Source: Kiloniellales bacterium (GTDB taxonomy: Bacteria; Pseudomonadota; Alphaproteobacteria; Kiloniellales; JAKSDN01). Taken from it: a stretch of 64,000 nt of DNA. The notes below the pieces were generated by a model, which ran no database searches, had not been told where the DNA came from, and saw only the letters and a program-made list of their open reading frames with translations. The translations under genes were made by a program, and so were the position numbers. The stretch covers positions 1 to 64,000 of the forward strand of contig JASJEC010000016.1 in assembly GCA_030064845.1 (NCBI GenBank). Direction: 5' to 3'. Shown here piece by piece: positions 8,148 to 16,708 of this stretch (position 1 is its first letter; each line of letters begins with the position of its first letter).

Positions 8148-8567
8148 ATGCTGCTGCGCCTGACCCGTCTGGCCCTCAACCTATCGATCCTGCTGATCGC
8201 AGCGGCCCCGGTGCGCGCCGCCAGCGAGCACGGCTACCTCAACGTCGCGCTGCTTCAGGGCCTGGACAAGATTACCGCGCGCATTTCGACCTTCGAGGCG
8301 CCGGTCGGCGAGCTGGTCCGTTTCGGCACCTTCGAGATCACGGTGCGGGCCTGCAACAAGAGGCCGCCTGAGGAAACCCCGGAAAGTGCGGCTTTCCTCG
8401 AGATTCTAGATGCTCGGCCCGACTCGGAACCGGCCCCGCTGTTCACCGGGTGGATGTTCGCGTCCTCGCCGGCGCTGTCGGCCGTCGAGCACCCGGTCTA
8501 CGACGTCTGGGTGATCGACTGCAGGAACGCCTCCATCTCTGAGGCGGTAAACTCCGAGGGCAACTGA
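8148..8567 (+). CDS. DUF2155 domain protein, exported
   Basis: A signal peptide (LALNLSILLIAAAPVRAAS) is followed by the DUF2155 core: ISTFEAPVGELVRFGTFEI, VRACNKRPPEETPESAAF, and the ending HPVYDVWVIDC. Two conserved Cys (in RACNK and VIDCR) may form a disulfide. This family is common in Alphaproteobacteria, often near aat or mlaD; its function is not known to me. The last 70 bases overlap the end of aat on the opposite strand. Confidence 0.85.
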   Translation: MLLRLTRLALNLSILLIAAAPVRAASEHGYLNVALLQGLDKITARISTFEAPVGELVRFGTFEITVRACNKRPPEETPESAAFLEILDARPDSEPAPLFTGWMFASSPALSAVEHPVYDVWVIDCRNASISEAVNSEGN

Positions 8568-9145
8568 GCGGGCTTGCGCACGGCGCGGCCCAGCGCTTCG
8601 CGGTATTCCTCCCGCGGAACCTCGACCACCCCGAACTGGCGGAGATGGGGCGTCTCGAATTGGGTGTCGAGCAGCGTGAAGCCGCCCTTGCGCAGGCGGG
8701 CGACCAGGTGAATGAGCGCGACCTTGCTGGCGTTGTCGACGTGGCTGAACATGGATTCACCGAAGAAAGCGGAGCCCAGGCTGACGCCGTAGAGGCCGCC
8801 GACCAGCCGCGCCTCCTGCCAGCATTCGATCGAGTGGGCGAAGCCCATGGCATGGAGGTCGCAGTATAGCCGCTCGATCGTCGGATTGATCCAGGTGTCG
8901 CGCCGGCTCGGCGCGGGCGTGGCGCAGCCCTTGATGACCTCGGGGAAAGCCGAATTGCAGCGGACGTCGAAGCAGCCGCGGCGCAGGATCTTGCGCAGCT
9001 TGCGCGGCACATGGACCTTGTCGAGCGGCAGGACCCCCCGGTAGTCCGGGTCTATCCAGTGAATCTCCTCGTCGTGGCGGCTTTCCGCCATTGGGAAGAT
9101 GCCCACGGCATAGGCCCTCAAGAGCAATTCGGGTTTGAGCTCCAT
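8498..9145 (-). CDS. aat: Leucyl/phenylalanyl-tRNA--protein transferase
   Basis: Aat adds Leu or Phe to the N-terminus of proteins that begin with Arg or Lys, marking them for ClpS/ClpAP (N-degron pathway). Conserved features are present: LLRAYAVGIFPMAES near the start, IHWIDPDYRGVLPLD, AFPEVIKGCA, HSIECWQ, LVGGLYGVSLGSAFFGESMFS in two halves, and FTLLDTQFETPHLRQFG. The length (215 residues) and the QTS ending are usual. The gene converges on the DUF2155 gene and the two coding ends overlap by 70 bp. Confidence 0.95.
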   Translation of the reverse strand: MELKPELLLRAYAVGIFPMAESRHDEEIHWIDPDYRGVLPLDKVHVPRKLRKILRRGCFDVRCNSAFPEVIKGCATPAPSRRDTWINPTIERLYCDLHAMGFAHSIECWQEARLVGGLYGVSLGSAFFGESMFSHVDNASKVALIHLVARLRKGGFTLLDTQFETPHLRQFGVVEVPREEYREALGRAVRKPAQLPSEFTASEMEAFLQSITQTS

Positions 9146-9267
9146 CGTCCTCGCTACCGGGTCCGCACACTGTACAAGGGTAGCAGGGAAGTACCCTATT
9201 GGAATCGAAAAATGGCTCGCCGGCGCGCCCCGGCAAGGCGCGTCCCGGTCGGCGCCCCCTCGGGGCC

Positions 9268-10608
9268 TCAGCCGCCCTGCATGTAGCGTTCTAGCCAGTG
9301 GATATCGTAGTCGCCGTTAATAAAATCGCTATCGGCAATCAGCCGTTGGTGCAGGGGTATGGTGGTGTTGATGCCCTCGACCACGAACTCCTCGAGGGCG
9401 CGGCGCAGGCGCATCAGGCACTCGTTTCGGGTCTGGCCATGGACGATCAGCTTGGCGATCAGACTGTCGTAGTGCGGCGGGACGCGGTAGCCGGCGTAGA
9501 GCCCTGAATCGACCCGGACTCCCAGCCCGCCGGGGGCGTGGTAGTCGGTGACCCGGCCGGGCGAGGGCACGAAGGTCTCGGGATCTTCGGCGTTGATCCG
9601 GCACTCGATGGCGTGGCCCTCGAAGGTGATGTCCTTCTGCTTGATGCTCATCGGCATGCCGGCGGCGATGCGGATCTGCTCGCGCACCACGTCGACCCCG
9701 GTGATCGCCTCCGAGATCGGGTGCTCGACCTGGAGCCGGGTGTTCATCTCGATGAAGTAGAACTTGCCGTCCTCGTAGAGGAATTCGACGGTGCCGGCGT
9801 TCTGGTAGCCCATCTTCCCGATCGACTTGGTCACGAGCTTGCCGATCTTGGCCCGCTCCTCCGAGTTGAGGGCGGGCGAGGGCGCCTCCTCGATCAGTTT
9901 CTGATGGCGCCGCTGCATGGAGCAGTCCCGCTCGCCCAGGTGGATCACGTTGCCCTGGCCGTCGGCCAGCAGCTGGACCTCGATATGGCGCGGCCGACCG
10001 AGGTACTTCTCCATGTAGACCTCGTCGTTGCCGAAGGCCGCCTTGGCCTCGCTCCGCGCCAGGTCGAAGGCGGTGACCACCGAGTCCTCGTCCCGCGCCA
10101 CCTTCATGCCGCGGCCGCCGCCGCCTGCCGAGGCCTTGATCAGGACCGGATAGCCGATTTCCTGCGCCGTGGCCTTGGCCGCCTCGCGGCTCTCCAGTGC
10201 GCCTTCCGAGCCGGGCACCACCGGCAGGCCCAGGTCCTGGGCGGTCTTCTTGGCCGCCACCTTGTCGCCCATCAAGGCGATGTGCTCCGATCGCGGGCCG
10301 ATGAAGACCAGATTGTGCTCCTCGACCATCTGGGCGAAGTTCGCGTTCTCCGACAGGAAGCCCAGGCCGGGGTGGATCGCCTCAGCGCCGGTGATCTGGG
10401 CGGCCGAAAGGATTGCGGGGATGTTGAGGTAGCTCTGGGCCCCGGGCGGCGGCCCGATGCAGACGCTTTCGTCGGCCAGGCGCACGTGCATCGCGTCGGC
10501 GTCGGCGGTGGAGTGGACGGCGACGGTCTGGATGCCCATTTCCCGGCAGGCCCGGTGGATCCTCAGGGCGATCTCGCCGCGATTGGCGATCAGGACTTTT
10601 TCAAACAT
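9268..10608 (-). CDS. accC: Acetyl-CoA carboxylase, biotin carboxylase subunit
   Basis: AccC carboxylates the biotin on AccB using ATP and bicarbonate, the first half-reaction of fatty acid synthesis. The 446-residue protein starts [17 protein letters not shown] at the ATG at 10608; the frame opens 21 codons upstream, but that extension is Ser-rich and not homologous. It contains the ATP-grasp glycine loop ([12 protein letters not shown]), [27 protein letters not shown] and a biotin-carboxylase C-terminal domain ([12 protein letters not shown]). It lies 16 bases after accB in the aroQ-accB-accC operon. The alpha and beta carboxyltransferase subunits are not in the window. Confidence 0.97.
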   Translation of the reverse strand: MFEKVLIANRGEIALRIHRACREMGIQTVAVHSTADADAMHVRLADESVCIGPPPGAQSYLNIPAILSAAQITGAEAIHPGLGFLSENANFAQMVEEHNLVFIGPRSEHIALMGDKVAAKKTAQDLGLPVVPGSEGALESREAAKATAQEIGYPVLIKASAGGGGRGMKVARDEDSVVTAFDLARSEAKAAFGNDEVYMEKYLGRPRHIEVQLLADGQGNVIHLGERDCSMQRRHQKLIEEAPSPALNSEERAKIGKLVTKSIGKMGYQNAGTVEFLYEDGKFYFIEMNTRLQVEHPISEAITGVDVVREQIRIAAGMPMSIKQKDITFEGHAIECRINAEDPETFVPSPGRVTDYHAPGGLGVRVDSGLYAGYRVPPHYDSLIAKLIVHGQTRNECLMRLRRALEEFVVEGINTTIPLHQRLIADSDFINGDYDIHWLERYMQGG

Positions 10609-10624
10609 GGTCTTTAGGGAAGGG

Positions 10625-11071
10625 CTATTCGATGACCATGAGCGGCTCGCCGTACTCGATCGGCTGGCCATCCTGGATCAGGATCTGGCTGACCCGGCCG
10701 GAACGGGGGCTCGGAATCTGGTTCATCACCTTCATGGCCTCGATGATCACCAGGGTCTGACCTTCCGAAACCGTGTCGCCGACCTTGACGAAAGGCGCTG
10801 CGCCCGGCTCGCCCGCCACGTAGACCGTGCCAACCATGGGCGCGGTGACGGCGCCGGCCGGAATCGGGTCGCCGACGGCCTCTCCGCCACCGCTCTGGGC
10901 GGGCACCGCGACAGGTGCCGCAGCCGCCGGCGCGAGGGCCGCGGCCTGAAGGGCGCGGGCAACTCGGATTCGGTGGCCGCCGGTCTCGTATTCGATCTCC
11001 GACAGACCGCCCTCGTCCAGGAGCGCCGAGAGCCTGCGCACCAGTTCTTCGTCCAGTTCGAGTTTCGACAT
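10625..11071 (-). CDS. accB: Acetyl-CoA carboxylase biotin carboxyl carrier protein
   Basis: A helical N-terminal part (1-45) and an Ala/Pro-rich linker (45-72) lead to a biotinyl domain with EAMKVMN; Lys114 is the biotinylation site. The [11 protein letters not shown] segment carries the thumb-like insertion of AccB proteins. BCCP shuttles the carboxyl group between AccC and AccAD. The start overlaps the stop of aroQ by one base (TGATG), indicating coupled translation. Confidence 0.96.
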   Translation of the reverse strand: MSKLELDEELVRRLSALLDEGGLSEIEYETGGHRIRVARALQAAALAPAAAAPVAVPAQSGGGEAVGDPIPAGAVTAPMVGTVYVAGEPGAAPFVKVGDTVSEGQTLVIIEAMKVMNQIPSPRSGRVSQILIQDGQPIEYGEPLMVIE

Positions 11072-11529
11072 CAGGTTTCTTGTTCCTCTACCAGCAAGGT
11101 GGCGAGCGCCGTCAGGCCCAGGCGATAGCTATCGGCGCCGAAGCCGCAGATGACCCCCCAAGCCACACGGGACACGTAAGAGTGGTGGCGGAAGGCTTCG
11201 CGTTTGTGGATGTTGGACAGATGGACCTCGACTACCGGCAGTTCCAAGGCCGAGAGGGCGTCTAGGATCGCCACCGAGGTGTGGCTGTAGGCCGCGGGGT
11301 TGATCAGGATACCCTGGTACTTGCCGGCCGATTCCTGAATCCAATCGACCAGCGTGCCTTCGCTGTTCGACTGGCGAAACTCCACCGTCAACCCCAGCGT
11401 GGCCGCTTGCGCCCGGCAGGCCTTCTCGATATCCGCGAGGCTGACGTGGCCATAGGTCGCGGGCTCGCGGGTGCCGAGCAAGTTGAGGTTGGGGCCGTTC
11501 AGGATCAGGACCGCCGGGGCTTTCGCCAC
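11071..11529 (-). CDS. aroQ: Type II 3-dehydroquinate dehydratase
   Basis: AroQ converts 3-dehydroquinate to 3-dehydroshikimate in the shikimate pathway. Its motifs are complete: [18 protein letters not shown] (with the catalytic Arg/Tyr lid), [27 protein letters not shown] (catalytic His) and [11 protein letters not shown]. At 152 residues it has the family length and would form dodecamers. The start is GTG at 11529. It leads the aroQ-accB-accC operon, an arrangement found in many proteobacteria. Confidence 0.96.
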   Translation of the reverse strand: MAKAPAVLILNGPNLNLLGTREPATYGHVSLADIEKACRAQAATLGLTVEFRQSNSEGTLVDWIQESAGKYQGILINPAAYSHTSVAILDALSALELPVVEVHLSNIHKREAFRHHSYVSRVAWGVICGFGADSYRLGLTALATLLVEEQET

Positions 11530-11667
11530 GCTCGTGCCTCACCAAGGTCGTTGGTCTCGAATCACGGGCGCTAGCGGTAGCATGCCGACGCGCGCCGGCG
11601 CAACGACGCGCCGGCCGTAAAGTGGCCGGGGACGGCCAAGAGCGCCATTCCCGCGCTGCTCGGCGGC

Positions 11668-12432
11668 TCAGCTGGGGTTGGCCCGCGCTTCGGCGACCAC
11701 CTGGCGTAGCGTCTCCATGTTGAGCGCGCCCGGAAACACCTGGCTGCCGATCACGAAGGCCGGCGTGCCGGTGATCTCGAGGCCTTCGGCGAGCTCGAAG
11801 TTACGGCGCAGGGCGGCGTCGACCTCCGGCTTGTTCATGTCCCGCCGCAGCTTGTCGAGGTCCAGGCCGAGGCTACCCGCCACTGACATGACCTTCTGCT
11901 GATTCAAGCGGCCGGGCGCGGTCATGAGCGCGAAGTGGAGCTCCTCGTAGCGATCCTGCTCGGCGGCGGCGAGCGCCGCGCGGGCCGCGAACTGCGAATC
12001 GGGTCCCAGGATCGGGAACTCCTTCATCACGAGACGTATGCCGGGGTCCTCGGCGATGGTCTGGCGGATGCCCTCGGCGACCGTCTTGCAGTAGCCGCAG
12101 TTGTAGTCGAAGAACTCCACGACCATCACGTCCCCGTCCGGGTTGCCGAGGACGGGGGCATCGGGATCTTCGGCCAAGGCCGACTGCAAGGCGACGACCG
12201 CCTGCTGCTGGCGTTCCTTGGCGGCGACCCTCTGACGTTCCTGATAGACGTTGATCGCCTCGACGATGACCTCGGGATGCTCAATCAGGTACTCCCGCAC
12301 GATCTCGCGGATTTCATCTTGATCGGCTGCATCGAAGCGCCGCTCCTCGGCGCCGGCGGACCCGAAGACCGAGGCGATCAGCAGCAAGGCTGCGGCGGAG
12401 AGAGCGGCTCGCGAACTCAATTGTGCAACCAT
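11668..12432 (-). CDS. DsbA-family thiol:disulfide interchange protein
   Basis: From the ATG at 12432 there is a signal peptide (AALSAAALLLIASVFGSAGA), a helical N-terminal segment, and a DsbA/thioredoxin domain with CGYC (Cys112, Cys115), a cis-Pro in GTPAFVIG and VFPGALNMETL. This layout matches the Com1-like/BdbD group of periplasmic thiol oxidoreductases. The frame opens about 100 codons further upstream, but that part is Arg/Pro-rich and overlaps the next gene. It lies downstream of the M48 protease gene on the same strand. Confidence 0.88.
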   Translation of the reverse strand: MVAQLSSRAALSAAALLLIASVFGSAGAEERRFDAADQDEIREIVREYLIEHPEVIVEAINVYQERQRVAAKERQQQAVVALQSALAEDPDAPVLGNPDGDVMVVEFFDYNCGYCKTVAEGIRQTIAEDPGIRLVMKEFPILGPDSQFAARAALAAAEQDRYEELHFALMTAPGRLNQQKVMSVAGSLGLDLDKLRRDMNKPEVDAALRRNFELAEGLEITGTPAFVIGSQVFPGALNMETLRQVVAEARANPS

Positions 12433-12521
12433 GAGTATTCCTTGGTCGGTAAGGGAGGCGGGTGGGGGATTATAGCGGTTCCCTGGGCGTTTGGCACGCG
12501 CCCGGGGCGGGCGCCCTGGGG

Positions 12522-13874
12522 TCAGCGGTTCCTGCGCTTGGTTTCCAGCCGCTTGGCCTCGTTGGCCAGGTCCTGGGCGCGCAGCCAGCTCGGCGAGTAC
12601 TCGGTCAGAAGCTGCTGGGCCCGGCTGGCGCGCTGGTGGGCTTCGCCGAAGCCGCCGCGCGAGAAGGCGGCCTCGGCCAGGGCCAGGGACGTCATGCCCT
12701 TGTCGCCAAGCCTGCCGTAGGAGGTCGAGGCGAGGCGCCACGCCATACCGTTGCGCGGTTCCTGCTGCAGCACGGCGTTCAGATGTTTCAGCGATCTCTC
12801 GTTGAGGTCTGGCCTGTTTAGTTCTATCTCAAGGTGTGCCAGGGAGAGAAGCAGCTGGGGCGATCCCGGCAGGAGGCGCACGGCCTCTTCGTACTCCGGC
12901 AGCGCTTCCTCGAGCCGGCCGTTCTCGAACAGCATCTGCCCCTTGAGCTCGTGGAAGAAGGGGTCGCCGGGATACTCCGCGATCAGCCCGTCGATCAGCG
13001 GAAGCGCCAGGCTCAGCTCGCCGCGCAGGAAGTAGACGATCGCATGGGCGTAGCGGGCCGGGACACTGGTGTCGTCCTCAGGATAGACCTGGAACACCCG
13101 GCCCGGCGCTTCCAGGAAGCCGGTCAGTTTCGCCCGCATGCGATCGTGCCGGACCACAAGATCTTGTGGTTCTCTGGCGTTGGCGTACCGCGACTTGCTC
13201 TGCGCGTTCTCCATGAACGCGATACGGTCGCGGGTCAGGGGGTGGGTCCGGAGATAGGGGTCCTGGTTCGCGCCCAGCAGGATCTCCTGATCCTCGAGGT
13301 ACTGCATGAACTCGAGCAGGCCGAGCGGGGGCTGCCTGATTGATTTCAGCAGGCGCACCGCGGTCTGGTCGGCCGCCTGCTCCTGACCGCGCGAGAAGGA
13401 CAGCAACCCCTGGAGCGCGACGTCCTGGCCGCCTCTGATGACCGCCGGAGCCGCCTCTGGGCGACCTGAGCCCACGGCGAGCCCGATGCCCAGCAGATAG
13501 GAGACGAGAGACTTGATTTGGGCGTTGCGCATCTCTTCGATACGGCCAACGATGTGGCCGCCGACGATGTGGCCGATTTCGTGGGCGATCACGCCCTGGA
13601 CCTGCTGAGGGTTTTCGGCGCGCATCAAGAGGCCGGTGTGGAGGAACATCCTGTTGCCGCCGGTGACGAAAGCGTTGAGGCTGCGATTGTCGATCAGGTA
13701 GAACTTGACGCTGGACGGCGTGATACCTGCGGCTTGCAGCAGCGGCGTGGCGTAGTCTCGGACGGTGGTCTCGATCTCGGCATCGCGGATGATCCTCCCG
13801 CGCGCGTCGGCCGGTACGGGCAGGCTCAACGCGAAGAGCAGGAGCAGCAAGATCCAGGCGACTGGACGGTTCAT
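12522..13874 (-). CDS. M48 metalloprotease with TPR tail (BepA/YfgC-like)
   Basis: A signal peptide (AWILLLLLFALSLPVPADA) is followed by an M48 peptidase domain with HEIGH (His98, Glu99, His102) and a downstream Glu in SRGQEQAADQTA as third zinc ligand. The C-terminal half has TPR-like helices (PFFHELKGQMLFENGRLEEA and LAHLEIELNRPDL). BepA-type proteases act in the periplasm on outer-membrane protein and LPS assembly. It is divergent from the GGT-like gene, with only 16 bp between the proposed starts. Confidence 0.9.
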   Translation of the reverse strand: MNRPVAWILLLLLFALSLPVPADARGRIIRDAEIETTVRDYATPLLQAAGITPSSVKFYLIDNRSLNAFVTGGNRMFLHTGLLMRAENPQQVQGVIAHEIGHIVGGHIVGRIEEMRNAQIKSLVSYLLGIGLAVGSGRPEAAPAVIRGGQDVALQGLLSFSRGQEQAADQTAVRLLKSIRQPPLGLLEFMQYLEDQEILLGANQDPYLRTHPLTRDRIAFMENAQSKSRYANAREPQDLVVRHDRMRAKLTGFLEAPGRVFQVYPEDDTSVPARYAHAIVYFLRGELSLALPLIDGLIAEYPGDPFFHELKGQMLFENGRLEEALPEYEEAVRLLPGSPQLLLSLAHLEIELNRPDLNERSLKHLNAVLQQEPRNGMAWRLASTSYGRLGDKGMTSLALAEAAFSRGGFGEAHQRASRAQQLLTEYSPSWLRAQDLANEAKRLETKRRNR

Positions 13875-13890
13875 CGGGGGCCCATTCCAA

Positions 13891-15528
13891 GTGTTTCCTA
13901 AAGGTAGCCGTGGCCAAGGGCCAATTCAACGAAACTCCGCTCTCCTTCCGGCGGTGGTGTTGTGGCTCCTTCTGGCCTGGGGGTGCAATCCCGAGCCGGA
14001 AGGCTTCGTCGACCTGCAGGCGGTCGACGGGTTCGCCGGGATGGTGGCGGTCGACGAGCCGCACGCCGCCCTGATCGCCCGCGATCTCTTGAGCAACGGC
14101 GCCAACGCCGCTGATGCCGCGGTTGCCAGCTTCTTCACCATGACCGTGACCATGCCGTCGCGGGTCGGGCTCCTCGGGGGCGGTGTCTGTCTCGTCTACT
14201 CGAACGAACGCAGAACAGCGGAAGTCTTCGAGTTCCTGCCGCGCGCGGGGACGCAGGGTGCCGCCCTGCCGCGTACCGTGCGGGCCCTGGCGATTCTGCA
14301 TGCCCGGCACGGCCGTGTCCGCTGGGGACCGCTGATCGAGCCGGCCGAGCGCCTCGCCCGTCAGGGTCACGTGGTGAGCGAGGCCTTCGCCCGGGATCTG
14401 GCGCGAAGCGCCGAGGTGATCCGGCGCGATCCGTTGATGTCGCGGCTCTTCGTGACGAAGTCCGGGGCGCTGCCGCGACAGGGCGACTACCTGTCTCAGA
14501 TCGAGGTCTCTACCGTGATCTCCGGCGTGCGGACCCAGGGCGCCGCCTATTTCCACGCCGGGGCTTTCCCGGCCCTGCTCGCGGCCGCGGCGGCGGAGAG
14601 TGGGCATGTCATGACGATCGAGGAGCTTCGGGCCGCCCTGCCGCTCACTTCCGAGGCGAATGCCCTGGCGATCGGCGACCGGCGGCTCTATTTCTCCCTG
14701 CCGATCGGCGCCGACGGGGCCGTTGCGGCGACGATGTGGCGCCTGCTGAACGACATCCGCGCCTATCCCACGCTTCCTCCCGAGCAGCGCCCCGGCATCT
14801 TCGTCGAGGCCGCGGACTTGGCCTACGCCGAGGTACGCCGCTGGCAACGCGCCGGCGGGTCGGATCCCTTTGGCGAAGGCGAGGTGGCGGGGCTGCTCAA
14901 CCGGGAGCGGCTGCAGACCCTGCTGCAGACCAGAAGCGCGCCGGTGATCGGGCCGACCAACGGCGCCGCGCGGCTCGAGCCCTGGCGGGCGCCCCCGAGC
15001 GACGGCGCCTCATTCGTGATCGCGGATCGATGGGGTGACGCGGTCGCCTGCGGCACCACGATGAACGGCCTGTTCGGAGCCGGGCGGGCGGTCGGCGGCA
15101 TGGGTCTGGTCCTGCCGGGCCGTCCGACCACCGCGGCGACTCGAAACTTCATGCCGAGCATCGCGCTCTTGGCCGACCCCAGGGACGGCGACACCCACCT
15201 CGCGGTCGCCGCGGCAGGCGGATCGCCCGCGGTGAACGCCCTGGTCCGCGTGCTCCTGGCCCACATCGGCGATGGCCAGCCGCTCGATGCCGCGGTCGCG
15301 GCGCCGCGTCTCCACTTCAGCGCGACCGAGCGGGCGGTGTTCTTTGAACCTGGAACCGCCCCTAGCGCCGTGGGTCTGCTGCGTGCGCGGGGATACCGGG
15401 TCGTCGAGGCGGCGGAACTTGGCCGGGTCAACGCCCTGCAGTGCCCGGACGGCGTCGCCGACAGCGACGACGGCTGCAGCGTCGCCTCGGACCCGCGCGG
15501 CCGGGGCGTCACGATCCGGGCCCAGTGA
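13891..15528 (+). CDS. Gamma-glutamyltransferase-like lipoprotein, nucleophile not conserved
   Basis: The protein has the Ntn-type gamma-glutamyltranspeptidase fold: MVAVDEPHAALIARDLLSNG, NAADAAVASFFTM, LLGGGVCLVYS and the late GGSPAVNALVRVLLAHI block. The preferred start is GTG 13891, which gives a hydrophobic stretch ending LLLAWGC; Cys32 could be lipidated. The Thr that cleaves the precursor and acts as nucleophile in classic enzymes (TTHxSVVD) is not found; the aligned stretch reads DGASFVIAD at 371-379, with Gly/Ala where Thr is expected. The protein may be inactive as a transferase, use Ser374, or have another activity. It is about as long as other members and lies 22 bp before the aminotransferase gene. 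Confidence 0.75.
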   Translation: MFPKGSRGQGPIQRNSALLPAVVLWLLLAWGCNPEPEGFVDLQAVDGFAGMVAVDEPHAALIARDLLSNGANAADAAVASFFTMTVTMPSRVGLLGGGVCLVYSNERRTAEVFEFLPRAGTQGAALPRTVRALAILHARHGRVRWGPLIEPAERLARQGHVVSEAFARDLARSAEVIRRDPLMSRLFVTKSGALPRQGDYLSQIEVSTVISGVRTQGAAYFHAGAFPALLAAAAAESGHVMTIEELRAALPLTSEANALAIGDRRLYFSLPIGADGAVAATMWRLLNDIRAYPTLPPEQRPGIFVEAADLAYAEVRRWQRAGGSDPFGEGEVAGLLNRERLQTLLQTRSAPVIGPTNGAARLEPWRAPPSDGASFVIADRWGDAVACGTTMNGLFGAGRAVGGMGLVLPGRPTTAATRNFMPSIALLADPRDGDTHLAVAAAGGSPAVNALVRVLLAHIGDGQPLDAAVAAPRLHFSATERAVFFEPGTAPSAVGLLRARGYRVVEAAELGRVNALQCPDGVADSDDGCSVASDPRGRGVTIRAQ

Positions 15529-15550
15529 CCCAAAACTCCGGAGGCGGCGC

Positions 15551-16705
15551 ATGGCCCTGAAAGTTTCTTCCCGCGGGGGCGTACCGCCCTTCATCGTGAT
15601 GGACGTGATGCAGGCCGCCGCCGAACGCGAGCAGGCCGGCGACCACGTTCTGCATCTGGAAGTCGGGCAGCCGGGCACCCCGGCTCCGAGGCGGGTTCTG
15701 GAGGCCGCCAAGCAGGCGCTGGACGCCGATCTCATGGGCTATACCGTCGCCCTCGGCACGCCGCCCCTGCGTCGGGCGATCGTCGAGCACTACCGGCGTG
15801 TCTACGGGCTGGACCTGCCGGCCGAACGCGTGGTCGTGACCACCGGATCGTCGGGCGGGTTCCTCCTGACGTTCCTGTCCGCGTTCGATGCGGGCGACCG
15901 GGTCGCCCTGGCGGCGCCGGGTTACCCGGCCTACCGGAACATCCTGCACGCTCTAGGGGTCGAGTCCGTACTCCTGGAGACCGATGCCGAGCATCGCTTT
16001 CAGCCGACGCCGGACCTGCTCGACCGTGTCGACGGCCCGCTCGACGGCCTGATCATCGCCAGCCCGTCCAATCCGACCGGCACCATGCTGTCGCGCGAGG
16101 AACTGAGCGCTCTGGTCGATTACTGCGCCGAGCGGGGCGTGCGCCTAATTTCCGACGAGATCTATCATGGCATCAGCTACGGCAGGGAACCGGTCTGCGC
16201 CGCCGAACTGAGCGATGAGGCCGTGGTCATCAACAGCTTCTCGAAGTACTTCTCCATGACCGGCTGGCGACTCGGCTGGATGATCGTGCCCGAGGCGCTA
16301 CGGCGGCCGATCGAGTGCCTGTCGCAGAATTTCTTCATTTCCCCGCCGACCATTTCCCAGATCGCGGGCGTGACCGCGCTCGACTGCCACGACGAGTTGG
16401 ACGCTTACGTCGCCGCCTACGCCCGCAACCGCGCCCTGCTGCTCGATCGCCTTCCCAAGGCCGGCTTCGACCGGCTCGCCCCGGCCGACGGCGCCTTCTA
16501 CATCTATGCCGATGTCGGCGCGCTGACCAACGACAGCCGGGAGTTCTGCGCCCGCATGCTGGCGGAGACCGGCGTCGCGGCGACGCCGGGCGTCGACTTC
16601 GACCCGGCGCGGGGCCACCGCTTCGTCAGGTTCTCCTTCGCCGGCCGCGAAGCCGACATGGCGGAGGCCAGCAACCGCCTGGAGAGCTGGATAAGGGGCG
16701 ACTGA
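15551..16705 (+). CDS. Class I/II PLP-dependent aminotransferase
   Basis: This fold-type I aminotransferase resembles aspartate-type enzymes. Lys232 in INSFSKYFSMTGWRLGW is the PLP Lys; other marks are SPSNPTGTMLSREEL, ISDEIYHGISYG and the C-terminal RFSFAG (Arg binds the substrate carboxylate). It starts at an ATG after CGGAGGCGG. The amino donor and acceptor cannot be assigned. It converges on rne with a 3-bp gap. Being directly behind a GGT-like gene could mean a shared peptide or amino-acid role, but this is weak evidence. Confidence 0.88.
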   Translation: MALKVSSRGGVPPFIVMDVMQAAAEREQAGDHVLHLEVGQPGTPAPRRVLEAAKQALDADLMGYTVALGTPPLRRAIVEHYRRVYGLDLPAERVVVTTGSSGGFLLTFLSAFDAGDRVALAAPGYPAYRNILHALGVESVLLETDAEHRFQPTPDLLDRVDGPLDGLIIASPSNPTGTMLSREELSALVDYCAERGVRLISDEIYHGISYGREPVCAAELSDEAVVINSFSKYFSMTGWRLGWMIVPEALRRPIECLSQNFFISPPTISQIAGVTALDCHDELDAYVAAYARNRALLLDRLPKAGFDRLAPADGAFYIYADVGALTNDSREFCARMLAETGVAATPGVDFDPARGHRFVRFSFAGREADMAEASNRLESWIRGD

Positions 16706-16708
16706 ACC

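Noticed and set aside
9538-10617. 359-codon frame opposite accC
   Set aside because: Antisense to conserved accC, no recognisable family, typical GC-driven shadow.
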